Positions 19,013 to 27,443 of a stretch of DNA of 64,000 bases are shown in pieces. This stretch comes from Streptomyces sp. D2-8 (lineage in GTDB: Bacteria; Actinomycetota; Actinomycetes; Streptomycetales; Streptomycetaceae). Made by a program: the position numbers and the translations under genes. Every line of letters starts with the position of its first letter. Within the stretch, counting starts at the first letter, position 1. The DNA lies in contig NZ_JAAHBP010000001.1 of assembly GCF_023184515.1 (NCBI RefSeq), forward strand, positions 868,001 to 932,000, given 5' to 3'. Under the pieces are notes generated by a model. It searched no databases, was not told the origin of the DNA, and worked only from the letters and a program-made list of their open reading frames with translations.

Positions 19013-20635
19013 TCAGGCGTACCGCTCCAGCAGTTCCGTCACATACGCCTCCAGCCGCCCGCCCAGCACCTCTGGCGTCAGATCGGTCCGTCCCAGCTCC
19101 CGCCAGGGCCCCGCCAGTTTCGCCGCGTCGGGGACGTAGGCCAGGGCATCGAGCAGCCGCCAGTACAGATGCTCCGGGCCGTCGGCCAGGCGCCGCCCGC
19201 CGCAGGCCTCGTAGCGCTCCCGGAAGCCGATGCCGTACTCGGGGCCGTGCAGCAGCGCGAGTGCCGTGGAGCAGTGGGCGACGTCCAGGTCGGCCGGCCC
19301 CCACGAGGTCTCCACCCAGTCGACGACACCACTGACCCGCAGACCGGCCCCCGCACCCGTGAACAGGACGTTCCCGGGGTGGAAGTCCCGGTGCAGGAAG
19401 CAGCCGTCGTAGGGCGGGGGTTCGCGGCGGAGGACGTCCACGGCCCGCTCCCACCCCGCCGGGACCGCCGCCGGCGATGTCCACGCCTGGTACGCGCGCG
19501 GACGTTCCCGGGGGACAATCCGGTGGATCCGGGCCAGCTGATCCGCCAGCAGGTCCACCCGGGGGCCGAGTTCCTCCTCGTCGACCCGGACCCGCCCCGG
19601 CAGCACGGACATCAACAGGGACGGATGGTCACAGTGTTCGCCGGTCGCGTCCACGCCGATCAGCTCGGCGGCCGGCACGCCCTCCTGCTCCGCCAGCAGC
19701 GTGAGCATCTCCGCCTCGCGTGCCAGCAGCCCGGGCGCGTGGCGCCGGAAGAAGGGCTTCACGAAGGTCCGCAGCGCCAGCTCGGTGCCGTCGTCGAGGG
19801 TGAGCCGCCGCAGCTGGGCGGTCCAGCCACCGGTCAGAAAGGCCGACTTGTCGACCGTACGGCCCTCCGGGAGCTGTTTGGCCACCCACGCGCGGGTCGC
19901 CGTCCAGCCCTGCTCGCCGAGTCCGGTCAGGACGGCGGTGACGAACTCCCGCCGGTCGTCGGGATGGTCACGGAACCACAGGCCCAACCGGTGTTCGGCG
20001 TCGGGGAGTTCCCAGAGGGTGAACTGCGCGTGCCGGGCCAGCGCATGGGAGAACGCCTCCGTCACGGCGAGCGGGATGACCTCGTCCGTGCCCGGCACCG
20101 CGAGCACGGCCCTTCCCTCGAACCCTCGCAGGACGTCGAGCGCGGGCGCCGCGCGCCAGCTCCCGGGTGCGCGGATGATCTCGCTGAACCGCCCGTCGCC
20201 CGAGCCGAACGGCACGTCCCACGCCGCGCCCGCGTACACCGCCGGCGCGCACAGCCCCAGGGCCGCCACCCGCTCCCCGTAGTGCCCCACGAGATCCGCC
20301 ACCGTCTGGCCGCTCATGCTGAACCCGACCAGGACCAGCGGCCCGTCCACGCGCGCGCGGGTGTCGATGACGGAGACGGCCTGTTCGAAGCGGCGGCGCA
20401 GGCTCAGGTCCCGCAGCAGTCCGGTGCTCTCCCCGTGCCCCGAGAAGTCGAAGGCGAGGGCGTGGCAGCCGTGCGCGGCGAACTCCGCCAGCAGCGGCAC
20501 CAGTCGCTCCTTGCTGCCGTTGCCCGCGCCGTGCAGCAGCACGACCGTCGCCCGGTCCGGCTCACCGCCGCCGGCGGACAGCCCGCTCAGCCGTTCGTCT
20601 CCGATGACATGCGTGAAAGGGATCGGCTCACTCAT
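19013..20635 (-). CDS. Alpha/beta-hydrolase fused to APH-type phosphotransferase
   Basis: 540 residues. Residues 1-225 form an alpha/beta-hydrolase: oxyanion region VVLLHGAGNGSKERL, then ALAFDFSGHGES, a nucleophile elbow at GFSMSGQ, and a late DAEHRLG that may supply the His. From about 235 to the end it is an aminoglycoside-phosphotransferase/choline-kinase fold with catalytic loop CFLHRDFHPGNVLF and metal site VVDWVE. The two parts are in one continuous frame with no stop or frameshift. Fusion of a lipolytic or esterase-like domain to a small-molecule kinase is uncommon; substrates are unknown. ATG 20635 is chosen; GTG 20647 is possible. Confidence 0.85.
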   Translation of the reverse strand: MSEPIPFTHVIGDERLSGLSAGGGEPDRATVVLLHGAGNGSKERLVPLLAEFAAHGCHALAFDFSGHGESTGLLRDLSLRRRFEQAVSVIDTRARVDGPLVLVGFSMSGQTVADLVGHYGERVAALGLCAPAVYAGAAWDVPFGSGDGRFSEIIRAPGSWRAAPALDVLRGFEGRAVLAVPGTDEVIPLAVTEAFSHALARHAQFTLWELPDAEHRLGLWFRDHPDDRREFVTAVLTGLGEQGWTATRAWVAKQLPEGRTVDKSAFLTGGWTAQLRRLTLDDGTELALRTFVKPFFRRHAPGLLAREAEMLTLLAEQEGVPAAELIGVDATGEHCDHPSLLMSVLPGRVRVDEEELGPRVDLLADQLARIHRIVPRERPRAYQAWTSPAAVPAGWERAVDVLRREPPPYDGCFLHRDFHPGNVLFTGAGAGLRVSGVVDWVETSWGPADLDVAHCSTALALLHGPEYGIGFRERYEACGGRRLADGPEHLYWRLLDALAYVPDAAKLAGPWRELGRTDLTPEVLGGRLEAYVTELLERYA

Positions 20636-20675
20636 CCGGCCATTCACTCACGCGGCCCCGGCCCATGAGCGGCGT

Positions 20676-21260
20676 TCACAGTCCCGGCGCTCCCCACACC
20701 GGGAACCAGCGGCTCAGGTCCTGCTCGATGCGCAGATCGCCGAGGAGCGCGGACCGCACCTGGAGTTCGAGTGCGTTGTCGCGCCGTTGCGTGCCGTCCG
20801 GCAGGGGCGCGAACGGGTAGAACGTGCCGCGTTTGTAGAGGTAGACCAGCGCGAGCCGGCGGCCGGAGGGGTCTTCGAACCCGGCCAGGGAGCACAGCAG
20901 CTGGGGGCCGAACCCGGTGACCTCCAGCTGGCTGTTCACGGCGTGCAGGTCGTTCACGAGCGCGGAGAGCTGGTCGGGGGAGCGGCGCGAGACCAGCCAG
21001 GAGTAGCCGTAGTCGTCCCGCAGCAGCTCCACCGGCGGGCCCTCGCGGTCGGTGTCGGCGTCCAGCAGGGCCTGCACCTCGCGGTGGGACTGCTCGAAGG
21101 CCGCGCCCTCGACGGTGGCGAAGCACACCGCGCCCTGCCCGGTCGGCGTGAAGCCCGTGGCGGCCTCCAGCGTCACGGCAGCCGAGGGCAGCGCGAAGAG
21201 CCGGTCGAGATCCGCCCCCACCGGTTTGGTCCGGCCGAGCAGGATGTCCAGCAGCCCCAT
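20676..21260 (-). CDS. pspAB: PspA-associated protein PspAB
   Basis: 194 residues. The N-terminus MGLLDILLGRTKPV and the conserved SWLVSRRSPDQLSALVNDLHAVN and YKRGTFYPFAP are characteristic of the PspAB family of actinobacteria. These genes are associated with envelope-stress proteins PspA and HtpX; their molecular role is not known. It starts 7 bp after the htpX stop codon and is surely co-transcribed with it. No pspA gene is in this window. Confidence 0.85.
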   Translation of the reverse strand: MGLLDILLGRTKPVGADLDRLFALPSAAVTLEAATGFTPTGQGAVCFATVEGAAFEQSHREVQALLDADTDREGPPVELLRDDYGYSWLVSRRSPDQLSALVNDLHAVNSQLEVTGFGPQLLCSLAGFEDPSGRRLALVYLYKRGTFYPFAPLPDGTQRRDNALELQVRSALLGDLRIEQDLSRWFPVWGAPGL

Positions 21261-21267
21261 GCGTCGA

Positions 21268-22191
21268 TCACGCCCCTCCGGGTGCGGCCGCCTCGCCCAG
21301 TTCGGCGGAGATCCGGCCCAGCTGGTCGAGCCGCTGCTCCAGGCTCGGGTGGGTCGAGAAGAGCCGTGCGATTCCGGGCTCGCGGCCCAGCGCCGGCGTG
21401 AAGTAGAAGGCGTTGAAGGCCTGGGCCGTGCGCAGGTCCTTGGTCGGGATGCGGGCGATGTCGCCGGTGACCTTGGTGAGCGCGGAGGCCAGCGCCGACG
21501 GCCGGCCGGTGAGCTGCGCGGCCGCACGGTCCGCGGCCAGTTCCCGGTACCGGGACAGGGCCCGGATCAGCAGGAAGCTGATCGCGTAGACGGCCGCCGC
21601 CACCCCCATCACCGCGGCGAAGACGGCAGCCGTGTTCTGGTCCCTCCTGCCCCCGCCGAACAGCTGTGAGTAGAAGGCGAACCGCACGATCAGCCCCGCG
21701 ATCACCCCGAGGAACGACGCGACGGTGATCACGGCGACGTCCTTGTGCGCCACGTGCGACAGCTCGTGCGCGAGCACGCCCTCCAGCTCGGCCGGCCGCA
21801 GCCGCCGCAGCAGCCCGGTCGTCACACACACCACCGCGTGATCGGGATTCCGCCCGGTCGCGAACGCATTCGGCATGTCCATGGCGGACACGGCGACCAC
21901 CGGCTTCGGCATGTCGGCCAGGGCGCACAGCCGGTCGATCACCGCGTGCAGCTCGGGATACTCCTCCCGCTCCACGACCCGCCCGCGCATGGCGTACAGC
22001 GCGATCCGGTCGGAGAACCAGTACTGCGCCCCGAGCAGCGCCGCCGCGATCACCACGACCAGCACCCACGACTTCAGCAGCACGATCAACGCGGCGACGA
22101 ACCCCACGTACAACAATCCGAGCAGGAACAGCGTGATCCCCATACGGGTGGTCAACCGCCGATCGCTCCGGAAGCGGCTGTGCATCTGCAT
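21268..22191 (-). CDS. htpX: Membrane zinc metalloprotease HtpX
   Basis: 307 residues. Two N-terminal transmembrane segments (ITLFLLGLLYVGFVAALIVLL, VLVVVIAAALLGAQYWF), the zinc-binding HELSH at 142-146, and two more hydrophobic segments after it. It is an M48-family protease that removes damaged membrane proteins. Start ATG 22191 is chosen; a GTG three bases earlier and an ATG at 22185 are alternatives. First gene of a two-gene operon with pspAB. Confidence 0.92.
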   Translation of the reverse strand: MQMHSRFRSDRRLTTRMGITLFLLGLLYVGFVAALIVLLKSWVLVVVIAAALLGAQYWFSDRIALYAMRGRVVEREEYPELHAVIDRLCALADMPKPVVAVSAMDMPNAFATGRNPDHAVVCVTTGLLRRLRPAELEGVLAHELSHVAHKDVAVITVASFLGVIAGLIVRFAFYSQLFGGGRRDQNTAAVFAAVMGVAAAVYAISFLLIRALSRYRELAADRAAAQLTGRPSALASALTKVTGDIARIPTKDLRTAQAFNAFYFTPALGREPGIARLFSTHPSLEQRLDQLGRISAELGEAAAPGGA

Positions 22192-22282
22192 CACCCCGCA
22201 GTCGCGCACTCGTCCCACAGCCAGTGTGCACCCGGTGCTCCCCATGAGCGGGTCGTGACCGGTCCCAGGACCGGCAAAGCCG

Positions 22283-22654
22283 TCAGCCGCCCCGGGTCAC
22301 CGCGTACCCCGGCACGGACGGCCACCGCACCGTCAGCACGACCGACTCCTCCTCCGCGACCCACGAGTGATCGACCCCGCGCCCCCACACGACGTAGTCC
22401 CCCTGCCGCTCCAGCAGCACGCTGCGCCCGGGCAGTTCGACCCGGAACCGCCCGCTGACCAGCACCAGCAGCGCGGTGCGTTCCTCCCCGCGCACCCATT
22501 CCGCCCGCTCGTCCCCCCGAGGATGCACCCCCCACTTGATCTCCACGGCGTCGCTGTGCCGCGGATCCCCGGCGTCCTTGAAATGCCCGAGAATCCATCC
22601 CCGGTCCACAGCGGCGTCCTTGCCGGCGTTGCCCACGTACACACTGTCGTTCAC
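22283..22654 (-). CDS. Small cupin-like protein
   Basis: 123 residues. The pattern IKWGVHPRGDERAEW, then ALLVLVSGRFRVEL, then GDYVVWGRGVDHSWVAEEESVVLTVRW is that of a single-domain cupin. The metal-binding His/Glu set is incomplete (one clear His in DHSW), so it may bind a ligand rather than catalyse. GTG 22654 is chosen; no ribosome site precedes it, so the transcript could be leaderless. The element at 22667-22863 begins 12 bp upstream and probably now forms its promoter region. Confidence 0.75.
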   Translation of the reverse strand: MNDSVYVGNAGKDAAVDRGWILGHFKDAGDPRHSDAVEIKWGVHPRGDERAEWVRGEERTALLVLVSGRFRVELPGRSVLLERQGDYVVWGRGVDHSWVAEEESVVLTVRWPSVPGYAVTRGG

Positions 22655-22666
22655 GGGGCCGGACGA

Positions 22667-22863
22667 TAGTGCCCCGGCAGGCAACGTTTGCCCGTCAAGG
22701 AGCGGCGTCCGGTGCGTGCTCTCGGCGTGCCGGCCGGAAGTCCTCGTACTGGACGTACTTGGGCTTTCGGCCGGTGCGGCGAGTGGGGGTCCCCCCTGCT
22801 CGAAGAGCTTGGGGGAGCGTGCCGGGCGTCGCGACGGGGCGAACGTTGCCTGCCGGGGCACTA
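22667..22863. mobile_element. Short inverted-repeat element (MITE-like), copy 1 of core family
   Basis: 197 bp bounded by 22-bp perfect terminal inverted repeats (left 22667-22688, beginning TAGTGCCCCGGCAGG; right 22842-22863). It has no coding capacity. Inside are a 37-bp core at 22697-22733 and a C-run/G-run hairpin around 22790-22820. The core matches 36 of 37 bases of the element at 37730-37830 on the other strand. It occupies the divergent gap between the cupin and GNAT genes. Confidence 0.75.
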
Positions 22864-22924
22864 GCAGCCGGCCCATGCGGCCATATCCCTGCGTACCGCC
22901 GGAGCGGTGGTGTGAGATCGGGCT

Positions 22925-23794
22925 ATGGCGATGGTGTTGAACATGCCGGGCATCGACGGTTTGAGCGAGGCTGTGGGCGTGCTGCGGGAGTGGCAGTACG
23001 ACGGGGCGCCGATGCAGCTGCATCCGGGAGACGTGGGCTGGTTCTGGCGGTTCGGTGCGAGGGCGACGGCCTCGGCGGTGCGGACCTGGAGCCGTGACGG
23101 ACGGATCCTCGCCGTCGGGCTCCTGGACGGCCCCGAGCTGCTGCGGCTGACGATCGCCCCGGACGCCCAGCAGGACGAGGAGCTGGCACAACGGCTGGTG
23201 GGCGACCTGGCCGAGCCGGAGCGCGGCGTGCTGAAAGAGGGGAAGGCGTACGTCGAGGCGCCGCTCGGCACACCGGTCCAGGATCTGCTGTTCCAGGACG
23301 GCTGGGACACCGACGAGCCGTGGACGCCGCTGCGCCGTGATCTCGGGGAGCCGGTGGAGGACCCGGGCGTGCGGATCGAGGTGATCGGGCCGGAGCAGGC
23401 GCATGTCCGGGCGGCCGTGCAGCGGGCTTCGTTCGACAAGTCGACGTTCACGGATGCGCACTGGCACGCGATGGCGGCCGGTCCGCCGTATGCCGACGCC
23501 CGGTGTCTGGTCGCGTACGACGACCGGGGCGACGCGGTGGCGACGGTGACGGTGTGGTCGGCCGGTCCGGGCAGGCCCGGGCTGCTCGAACCGATGGGCG
23601 TGCACCGGGATCATCGCGGCCGGGGCCACGGCAGGGCGATCACCGTCGCCGCGGCGGCTTCCCTGCGGGAGCTGGGCTCGTCGAGCGCGCTCGTCTGCAC
23701 CCCGAGCTCCAACGCCGCCGCCGTCGCCACCTACCGGGCAGCCGGCTTCGCGCCACTCCCCGAGATCCGGGACCGACGCCGCGACGCCGTTTAG
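22925..23794 (+). CDS. GNAT-family N-acetyltransferase, two-domain
   Basis: 289 residues. The C-terminal half carries a clear GNAT acetyl-CoA site (MGVHRDHRGRGHGRAITVAAAASLRELGS) and the closing ATYRAAGF. The N-terminal half looks like a degenerate second GNAT copy without the Q/RxxGxG/A motif. Substrate unknown. The start at ATG 22925 lacks a good ribosome site; ATG 22931 is possible. Its stop overlaps that of the convergent membrane-protein gene by 4 bp. Its promoter would lie in or next to the inverted-repeat element. Confidence 0.88.
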   Translation: MAMVLNMPGIDGLSEAVGVLREWQYDGAPMQLHPGDVGWFWRFGARATASAVRTWSRDGRILAVGLLDGPELLRLTIAPDAQQDEELAQRLVGDLAEPERGVLKEGKAYVEAPLGTPVQDLLFQDGWDTDEPWTPLRRDLGEPVEDPGVRIEVIGPEQAHVRAAVQRASFDKSTFTDAHWHAMAAGPPYADARCLVAYDDRGDAVATVTVWSAGPGRPGLLEPMGVHRDHRGRGHGRAITVAAAASLRELGSSSALVCTPSSNAAAVATYRAAGFAPLPEIRDRRRDAV

Positions 23795-24060
23795 TACGGC
23801 GCCCTGAAGTTGATGTACCCGAGCAGCACGATCACCGCCGCCACGCACCCGAGCACCACGGCGGTCGAGATCCACGAGGAGCGGCGGCGGCGGGAACCGG
23901 CGTGCTCCGGGTCGGCGCGGAACGGCACGGGCCCGGGCGGGTCGTGCTTCCAGCGCGCGGCGAGCATCCGGGCCCGGGCCGAGGGCTCCTTGTGCTCGGC
24001 TCCGTCCGCCCATCTGAGGTCGAACTCGCGATCCTGGTCGTCCTGTTCGTGCTCGGGCAT
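23791..24060 (-). CDS. Small single-pass membrane protein
   Basis: 89 residues from ATG 24060 with GGAGTGGG upstream. The N-terminal two-thirds is charged and cytoplasmic (EHEQDDQDREFDLRWADG). One C-terminal transmembrane helix (STAVVLGCVAAVIVLLGYI) ends almost at the C-terminus, so it is a tail-anchored type protein. No family recognised. It lies downstream of glnA on the same strand, beyond the glnA terminator. Confidence 0.8.
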   Translation of the reverse strand: MPEHEQDDQDREFDLRWADGAEHKEPSARARMLAARWKHDPPGPVPFRADPEHAGSRRRRSSWISTAVVLGCVAAVIVLLGYINFRAPY

Positions 24061-24105
24061 TCCCACTCCACCCCCGTGTGGTCCTTGCCCCAAGAATAGA
24101 ACAAA

Positions 24106-24148
24106 CGCCCGCGCCCCCGCTGTCGGAACAACAGCGGGGGCGCGGGCG
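24106..24148 (-). terminator. Terminator after glnA
   Basis: A long GC hairpin with perfect 18-bp arms (CGCCCGCGCCCCCGCTGT and complement) and a 7-base loop, 22 bp past the glnA stop codon. Confidence 0.85.
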
Positions 24149-24170
24149 TGATGCCTCGGTCAGGCGTCGA

Positions 24171-25580
24171 TCACACGTCGAAGTAGAGCTCGAACTCGTG
24201 CGGGTGCGGACGCAGCTGAAGCGGCGCGATCTCGTTCGTGCGCTTGTAGTCGATCCACGTCTCGATCAGGTCCGGGGTGAACACGTCACCCTGGAGCAGG
24301 AACTCGTGGTCGGCCTCCAGGCGGTCGAGGACGGCCGGGAGGGAGGTCGGCACCTGCGCGACGCTCGCGTGCTCCTCGGGAGCCAGCTCGTAGAGGTCCT
24401 TGTCGATCGGCTCGGCCGGCTCGATCTTGTTCTTGATGCCGTCGAGGCCCGCGAGGAGGAGGGCCGAGAAGGCGAGGTACGGGTTGCCGGAGGAGTCGGG
24501 CGCGCGGAACTCGACGCGCTTCGCCTTCGGGTTGGAGCCCGTGATCGGGATACGCATGGCCGCGGAGCGGTTGCGCTGCGAGTACACCAGGTTGATCGGC
24601 GCCTCGAAGCCCGGGACCAGACGGTGGTAGGAGTTCACCGTCGGGTTGGTGAAGGCCAGCAGCGACGGGGCGTGCTTGAGGATGCCGCCGATGTAGTAGC
24701 GGGCGGTGTCGGACAGACCCGCGTAGCCGGCCTCGTCGTAGAAGAGCGGCTGGCCGCCGGTCCACAGCGACTGGTGCACGTGCATGCCCGAGCCGTTGTC
24801 ACCGAAGATCGGCTTCGGCATGAAGGTCGCGGTCTTGCCGTTCTGCCAGGCCACGTTCTTCACGATGTACTTGAAGAGCTGGAGGTCGTCGGCCGCGGCG
24901 AGCAGCGTGTTGAACTTGTAGTTGATCTCCGCCTGGCCGGCGGTGCCCACCTCGTGGTGCTGGCGCTCGACCTGGAGGCCGGAGGCGGCCAGCTGGAGGG
25001 AGATCTCGGCACGCAGGTCGGCGAAGTGGTCGACCGGCGGCGTCGGGAAGTAGCCGCCCTTGTAGCGGACCTTGTAACCACGGTTGTTCTCGACCGCACC
25101 GGTGTTCCAGGCGCCGGCCTCGGAGTCGATGTGGTAGAAGCTCTCGTTCGCCGAGGTGGAGAAGCGGACCGAGTCGAAGACGTAGAACTCGGCCTCGGGG
25201 CCGAAGTACGCGGTGTCCGCGATACCGGTCGACGCGAGGTAGGCCTCGGCCTTCTTCGCCACGTTGCGCGGGTCACGGGAGTACTGCTCGCCCGTGATCG
25301 GGTCGTGGATGAAGAAGTTGATGTTGACGGTCTTGTCGCGGCGGAACGGGTCGACCCGGGCGGTCGACAGGTCCGCGCGGAGCGCCATGTCGGACTCGTG
25401 GATGGCCTGGAAGCCGCGGATCGAGGAGCCGTCGAAGGCGAGCTCCTCGGCCGGGTCGAAGGCCTCGGCAGGGATCGTGAAGTGCTGCATCACGCCCGGC
25501 AGGTCGCAGAAGCGGACGTCGATGAACTTGACGCCCTCGTCCGCGATGAACTTCTTGGCCTCGTCGGCGTTCTGGAACAT
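24171..25580 (-). CDS. glnA: Glutamine synthetase type I
   Basis: 469 residues, the standard GSI length. Motifs: [37 protein letters not shown], the ATP site [16 protein letters not shown]-like stretch (here [18 protein letters not shown]), and the adenylylation loop [11 protein letters not shown]. Its tyrosine is residue 397, the position modified by GlnE in this family. It makes glutamine from glutamate and ammonia as the main housekeeping enzyme. ATG 25580 follows AGGAGGAG. A very good GlnR box lies 98-135 bp upstream, over a probable -10 TAGGGT at 25662-25667. Confidence 0.98.
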   Translation of the reverse strand: MFQNADEAKKFIADEGVKFIDVRFCDLPGVMQHFTIPAEAFDPAEELAFDGSSIRGFQAIHESDMALRADLSTARVDPFRRDKTVNINFFIHDPITGEQYSRDPRNVAKKAEAYLASTGIADTAYFGPEAEFYVFDSVRFSTSANESFYHIDSEAGAWNTGAVENNRGYKVRYKGGYFPTPPVDHFADLRAEISLQLAASGLQVERQHHEVGTAGQAEINYKFNTLLAAADDLQLFKYIVKNVAWQNGKTATFMPKPIFGDNGSGMHVHQSLWTGGQPLFYDEAGYAGLSDTARYYIGGILKHAPSLLAFTNPTVNSYHRLVPGFEAPINLVYSQRNRSAAMRIPITGSNPKAKRVEFRAPDSSGNPYLAFSALLLAGLDGIKNKIEPAEPIDKDLYELAPEEHASVAQVPTSLPAVLDRLEADHEFLLQGDVFTPDLIETWIDYKRTNEIAPLQLRPHPHEFELYFDV

Positions 25581-25677
25581 CCAGCTCCTCCTACTCCCGA
25601 CCGTCCCGCCGGGGTGGTAGTTCGTTCGTGCGGCCAGTGCGGGTGGCACACGCTGACCTCGACCCTAGGGACGGGTG

Positions 25678-25715
25678 GTTTCTCGGGCGTGACTCATTTG
25701 TTTCGCACAAGTTAA
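25678..25715 (-). promoter_or_regulatory. GlnR binding region in the glnA promoter
   Basis: On the minus strand: TTAAC-n6-GAAAC-n6-GTCAC-n6-GAAAC, with three of four half-sites matching the GlnR consensus exactly and ideal spacing. A candidate -10 (TAGGGT) starts about 10 bp downstream, so GlnR would sit over the -35 region as an activator does. Confidence 0.9.
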
Positions 25716-25790
25716 CCGGCTCACCCTCCACCGTAGCCCGGACACACCCCGCCGTGCTCTGGTCATTTATGGGCGCAGTACCGTGGACGG

Positions 25791-26258
25791 GTGGACAACA
25801 GGCAAGCACTCGGATCGTGGCTTTCCGGGCCCCGCGCGGCCGCGGAAGAGGCCGGTGTCGACTTCGGATACCGGGGCGAGCAGCTCGGTCTGCCCGAGGA
25901 GGGACCCGGCTCCATCGCCCGCCCGGGCCGCCGGCTCGGCGCCCTCGCCGTCGACTGGGGCCTGTGTCTCCTGATCGCATACGGCCTCATCACGCAGAGC
26001 TACAACGATGCGGCCCAGATCTGGGCGCCGCTCATCATGTTCGCGCTGATGGTCCTCACGGTCGGTTCGGTCGGCTTCACCCCGGGCAAGCGCCTGCTCG
26101 GCCTGCGGGTGCTCGCCCTTGACACCGGCCGGGTCAGTCCGTGGCGCGCCGCCCTGCGCACGGTTCTGCTCTTCCTCGCGATCCCCGCCCTGATCTGGGA
26201 CCGCGACGGCCGCGGCCTGCACGACCGGCTCGCGGGCACGGTCGAGGTCCGCATCTGA
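25791..26258 (+). CDS. RDD-family membrane protein
   Basis: 155 residues from GTG 25791. Arg-Asp-Asp-type signature elements are present: RPGRRLGALAVDWGLCLLIAYG in the first helix, a second helix IWAPLIMFALMVLTVGSVGF, FTPGKRLLGLRVL, and a third helix before WDRDGRGLHDRLAGT. The RDD family are small integral membrane proteins, some of them Na+/H+ antiporters. Divergent from glnA across the GlnR site; convergent on the DUF4191 gene through a shared terminator. Confidence 0.85.
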   Translation: MDNRQALGSWLSGPRAAAEEAGVDFGYRGEQLGLPEEGPGSIARPGRRLGALAVDWGLCLLIAYGLITQSYNDAAQIWAPLIMFALMVLTVGSVGFTPGKRLLGLRVLALDTGRVSPWRAALRTVLLFLAIPALIWDRDGRGLHDRLAGTVEVRI

Positions 26259-26276
26259 CCGGCGGACCCGGACGGA

Positions 26277-26324
26277 CATGACCGAAGGGGCGCCCGGAGT
26301 GATCCGGGCGCCCCTTCGGTCATG
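26277..26324. terminator. Perfect bidirectional hairpin terminator
   Basis: 22-bp perfect arms (beginning CATGACCGAAGGGGCGCCCG) around a 4-base loop, placed between the convergent RDD and DUF4191 genes. Confidence 0.92.
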
Positions 26325-26336
26325 TCGGGTGCGGGG

Positions 26337-27038
26337 TCAGCGAGTCTTCGGCCCGCCCTTCGGCAGGCGCATGCCCTTCGGCATCGGCCCCTTCGGCAGT
26401 GGCATGTTGCTCATCAGGTCACCGAGGGCGCGCAGCCGGTCGTTGGTGGCCGTGACCTGCGGGCCGGTCAGCACGCGCGGGAGCTTCAGCATGGTCGTCC
26501 GCAGCTTCTTCAGCTCGACCTGGCCCTCGCCCGTGCCCACGACCAGGTCGTGCACCGGGACGTCCGCGACGATGCGGTTCATCTTCTTCTTCTCGGCGGC
26601 CAGCAGGGACTTCACCCGGTTCGGGTTGCCCTCGGCGACCAGGACGATGCCGGCCTTGCCGACCGCCCGGTGTACCACGTCCTGGCTGCGGTTCATCGCC
26701 ACCGCGGGGGCCGTCGTCCAGCCCCGGCCGATGTTGTCGAGCACCGCCGCCGCTGCGCCGGGCTGTCCCTCCATCTGCCCGAAGGCGGCCCGCTCGGCCC
26801 GGCGCCCGAACACGATCGCCGACGCGAGGAAGGCGAGCAGGAGGCCCAGGATGCCGAGATAGATGGGGTGACCGATCAAGAAACCGATCGCGAGGAAGAC
26901 ACCGAAGGTGACGATTCCGACTGCCGCGAGTACAAGACCGATCTTCTTGTCGGCCTTGCGGGTCATCTTGTAGGTCAGAGCGATCTGCTTCAGTCGCCCG
27001 GGGTTCGCAGCGTCCGCTGCAGGTTCCTTCCTCGCCAT
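26337..27038 (-). CDS. DUF4191 membrane protein
   Basis: 233 residues. A basic cytoplasmic N-terminus (GRLKQIALTYKMTRKADKK) is followed by two close transmembrane helices (IGLVLAAVGIVTFGVFLAIGFLI, IYLGILGLLLAFLASAIVFG) and a cytoplasmic domain with RRAERAAFGQMEGQPGAAAAVL. This is the DUF4191 pattern, found next to lipA/lipB across actinobacteria. Function unknown; the conserved link suggests a role near lipoate metabolism, which is inference. Confidence 0.88.
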   Translation of the reverse strand: MARKEPAADAANPGRLKQIALTYKMTRKADKKIGLVLAAVGIVTFGVFLAIGFLIGHPIYLGILGLLLAFLASAIVFGRRAERAAFGQMEGQPGAAAAVLDNIGRGWTTAPAVAMNRSQDVVHRAVGKAGIVLVAEGNPNRVKSLLAAEKKKMNRIVADVPVHDLVVGTGEGQVELKKLRTTMLKLPRVLTGPQVTATNDRLRALGDLMSNMPLPKGPMPKGMRLPKGGPKTR

Positions 27039-27114
27039 GCCCCGAAGTCTACGTGGCCCCGCAAGCGCCGACGACGGCAGTGCCCGCGAGGGCCCCTGGG
27101 GGAGGGCCGGAGGA

Positions 27115-27318
27115 TCAGGGACGGACGGACAGGGACTGCTCGATGACGCGCTGCGTCTCGACCCGGTCCTTGGCGCGACGGCGGTCCTCGAGCACGGAGT
27201 TCCAGGCGTTGCGGCGAGCGGTGCGCTGACCGCTGCTCATCAGCAGCGACTCGACGGCACGCAGTGCGGTCGTGAAGGACGGAATCGCGGTGGCGCGGAC
27301 GGGCGGCGCGGCCTGCAT
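27115..27318 (-). CDS. Small GlnR-regulated-type protein (SCO2195-like)
   Basis: 67 residues, hydrophilic and helical (RRNAWNSVLEDRRRAKDRVETQRVIEQSL). Size, position beside lipA and sequence style fit what I know as the SCO2195 family, described as GlnR-regulated in Streptomyces. GAGGGGGG precedes ATG 27318. A GTCAC-n6-GTAAC site lies 62-77 bp upstream. Its biochemical role is unknown; a small regulator or adaptor in nitrogen control is possible. Confidence 0.75.
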   Translation of the reverse strand: MQAAPPVRATAIPSFTTALRAVESLLMSSGQRTARRNAWNSVLEDRRRAKDRVETQRVIEQSLSVRP

Positions 27319-27379
27319 GGGTGAGGTCCCCCCTCGGGTACGTGGTGTACGTGCTGTGAGTTCAGCGTCACTGATTGGT

Positions 27380-27395
27380 GTTACCAGGGCGTGAC
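27380..27395 (-). promoter_or_regulatory. Candidate GlnR site before the SCO2195-like gene
   Basis: Minus strand GTCAC-n6-GTAAC: a perfect first half-site, a second half-site at 4 of 5, and the correct 6-base spacing. It lies 62 bp before the start codon. Only one a-b pair is convincing. Confidence 0.6.
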
Positions 27396-27443
27396 CGGCC
27401 GGTCAAACACCCATGAAGCCCCGGCGGGGAGTGGTGGAACGCC

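Noticed and set aside
22655-24013. Extended minus-strand frame upstream of the cupin gene
   Set aside because: It crosses the inverted-repeat element and runs antisense to the GNAT gene; only the part from GTG 22654 looks like a protein.
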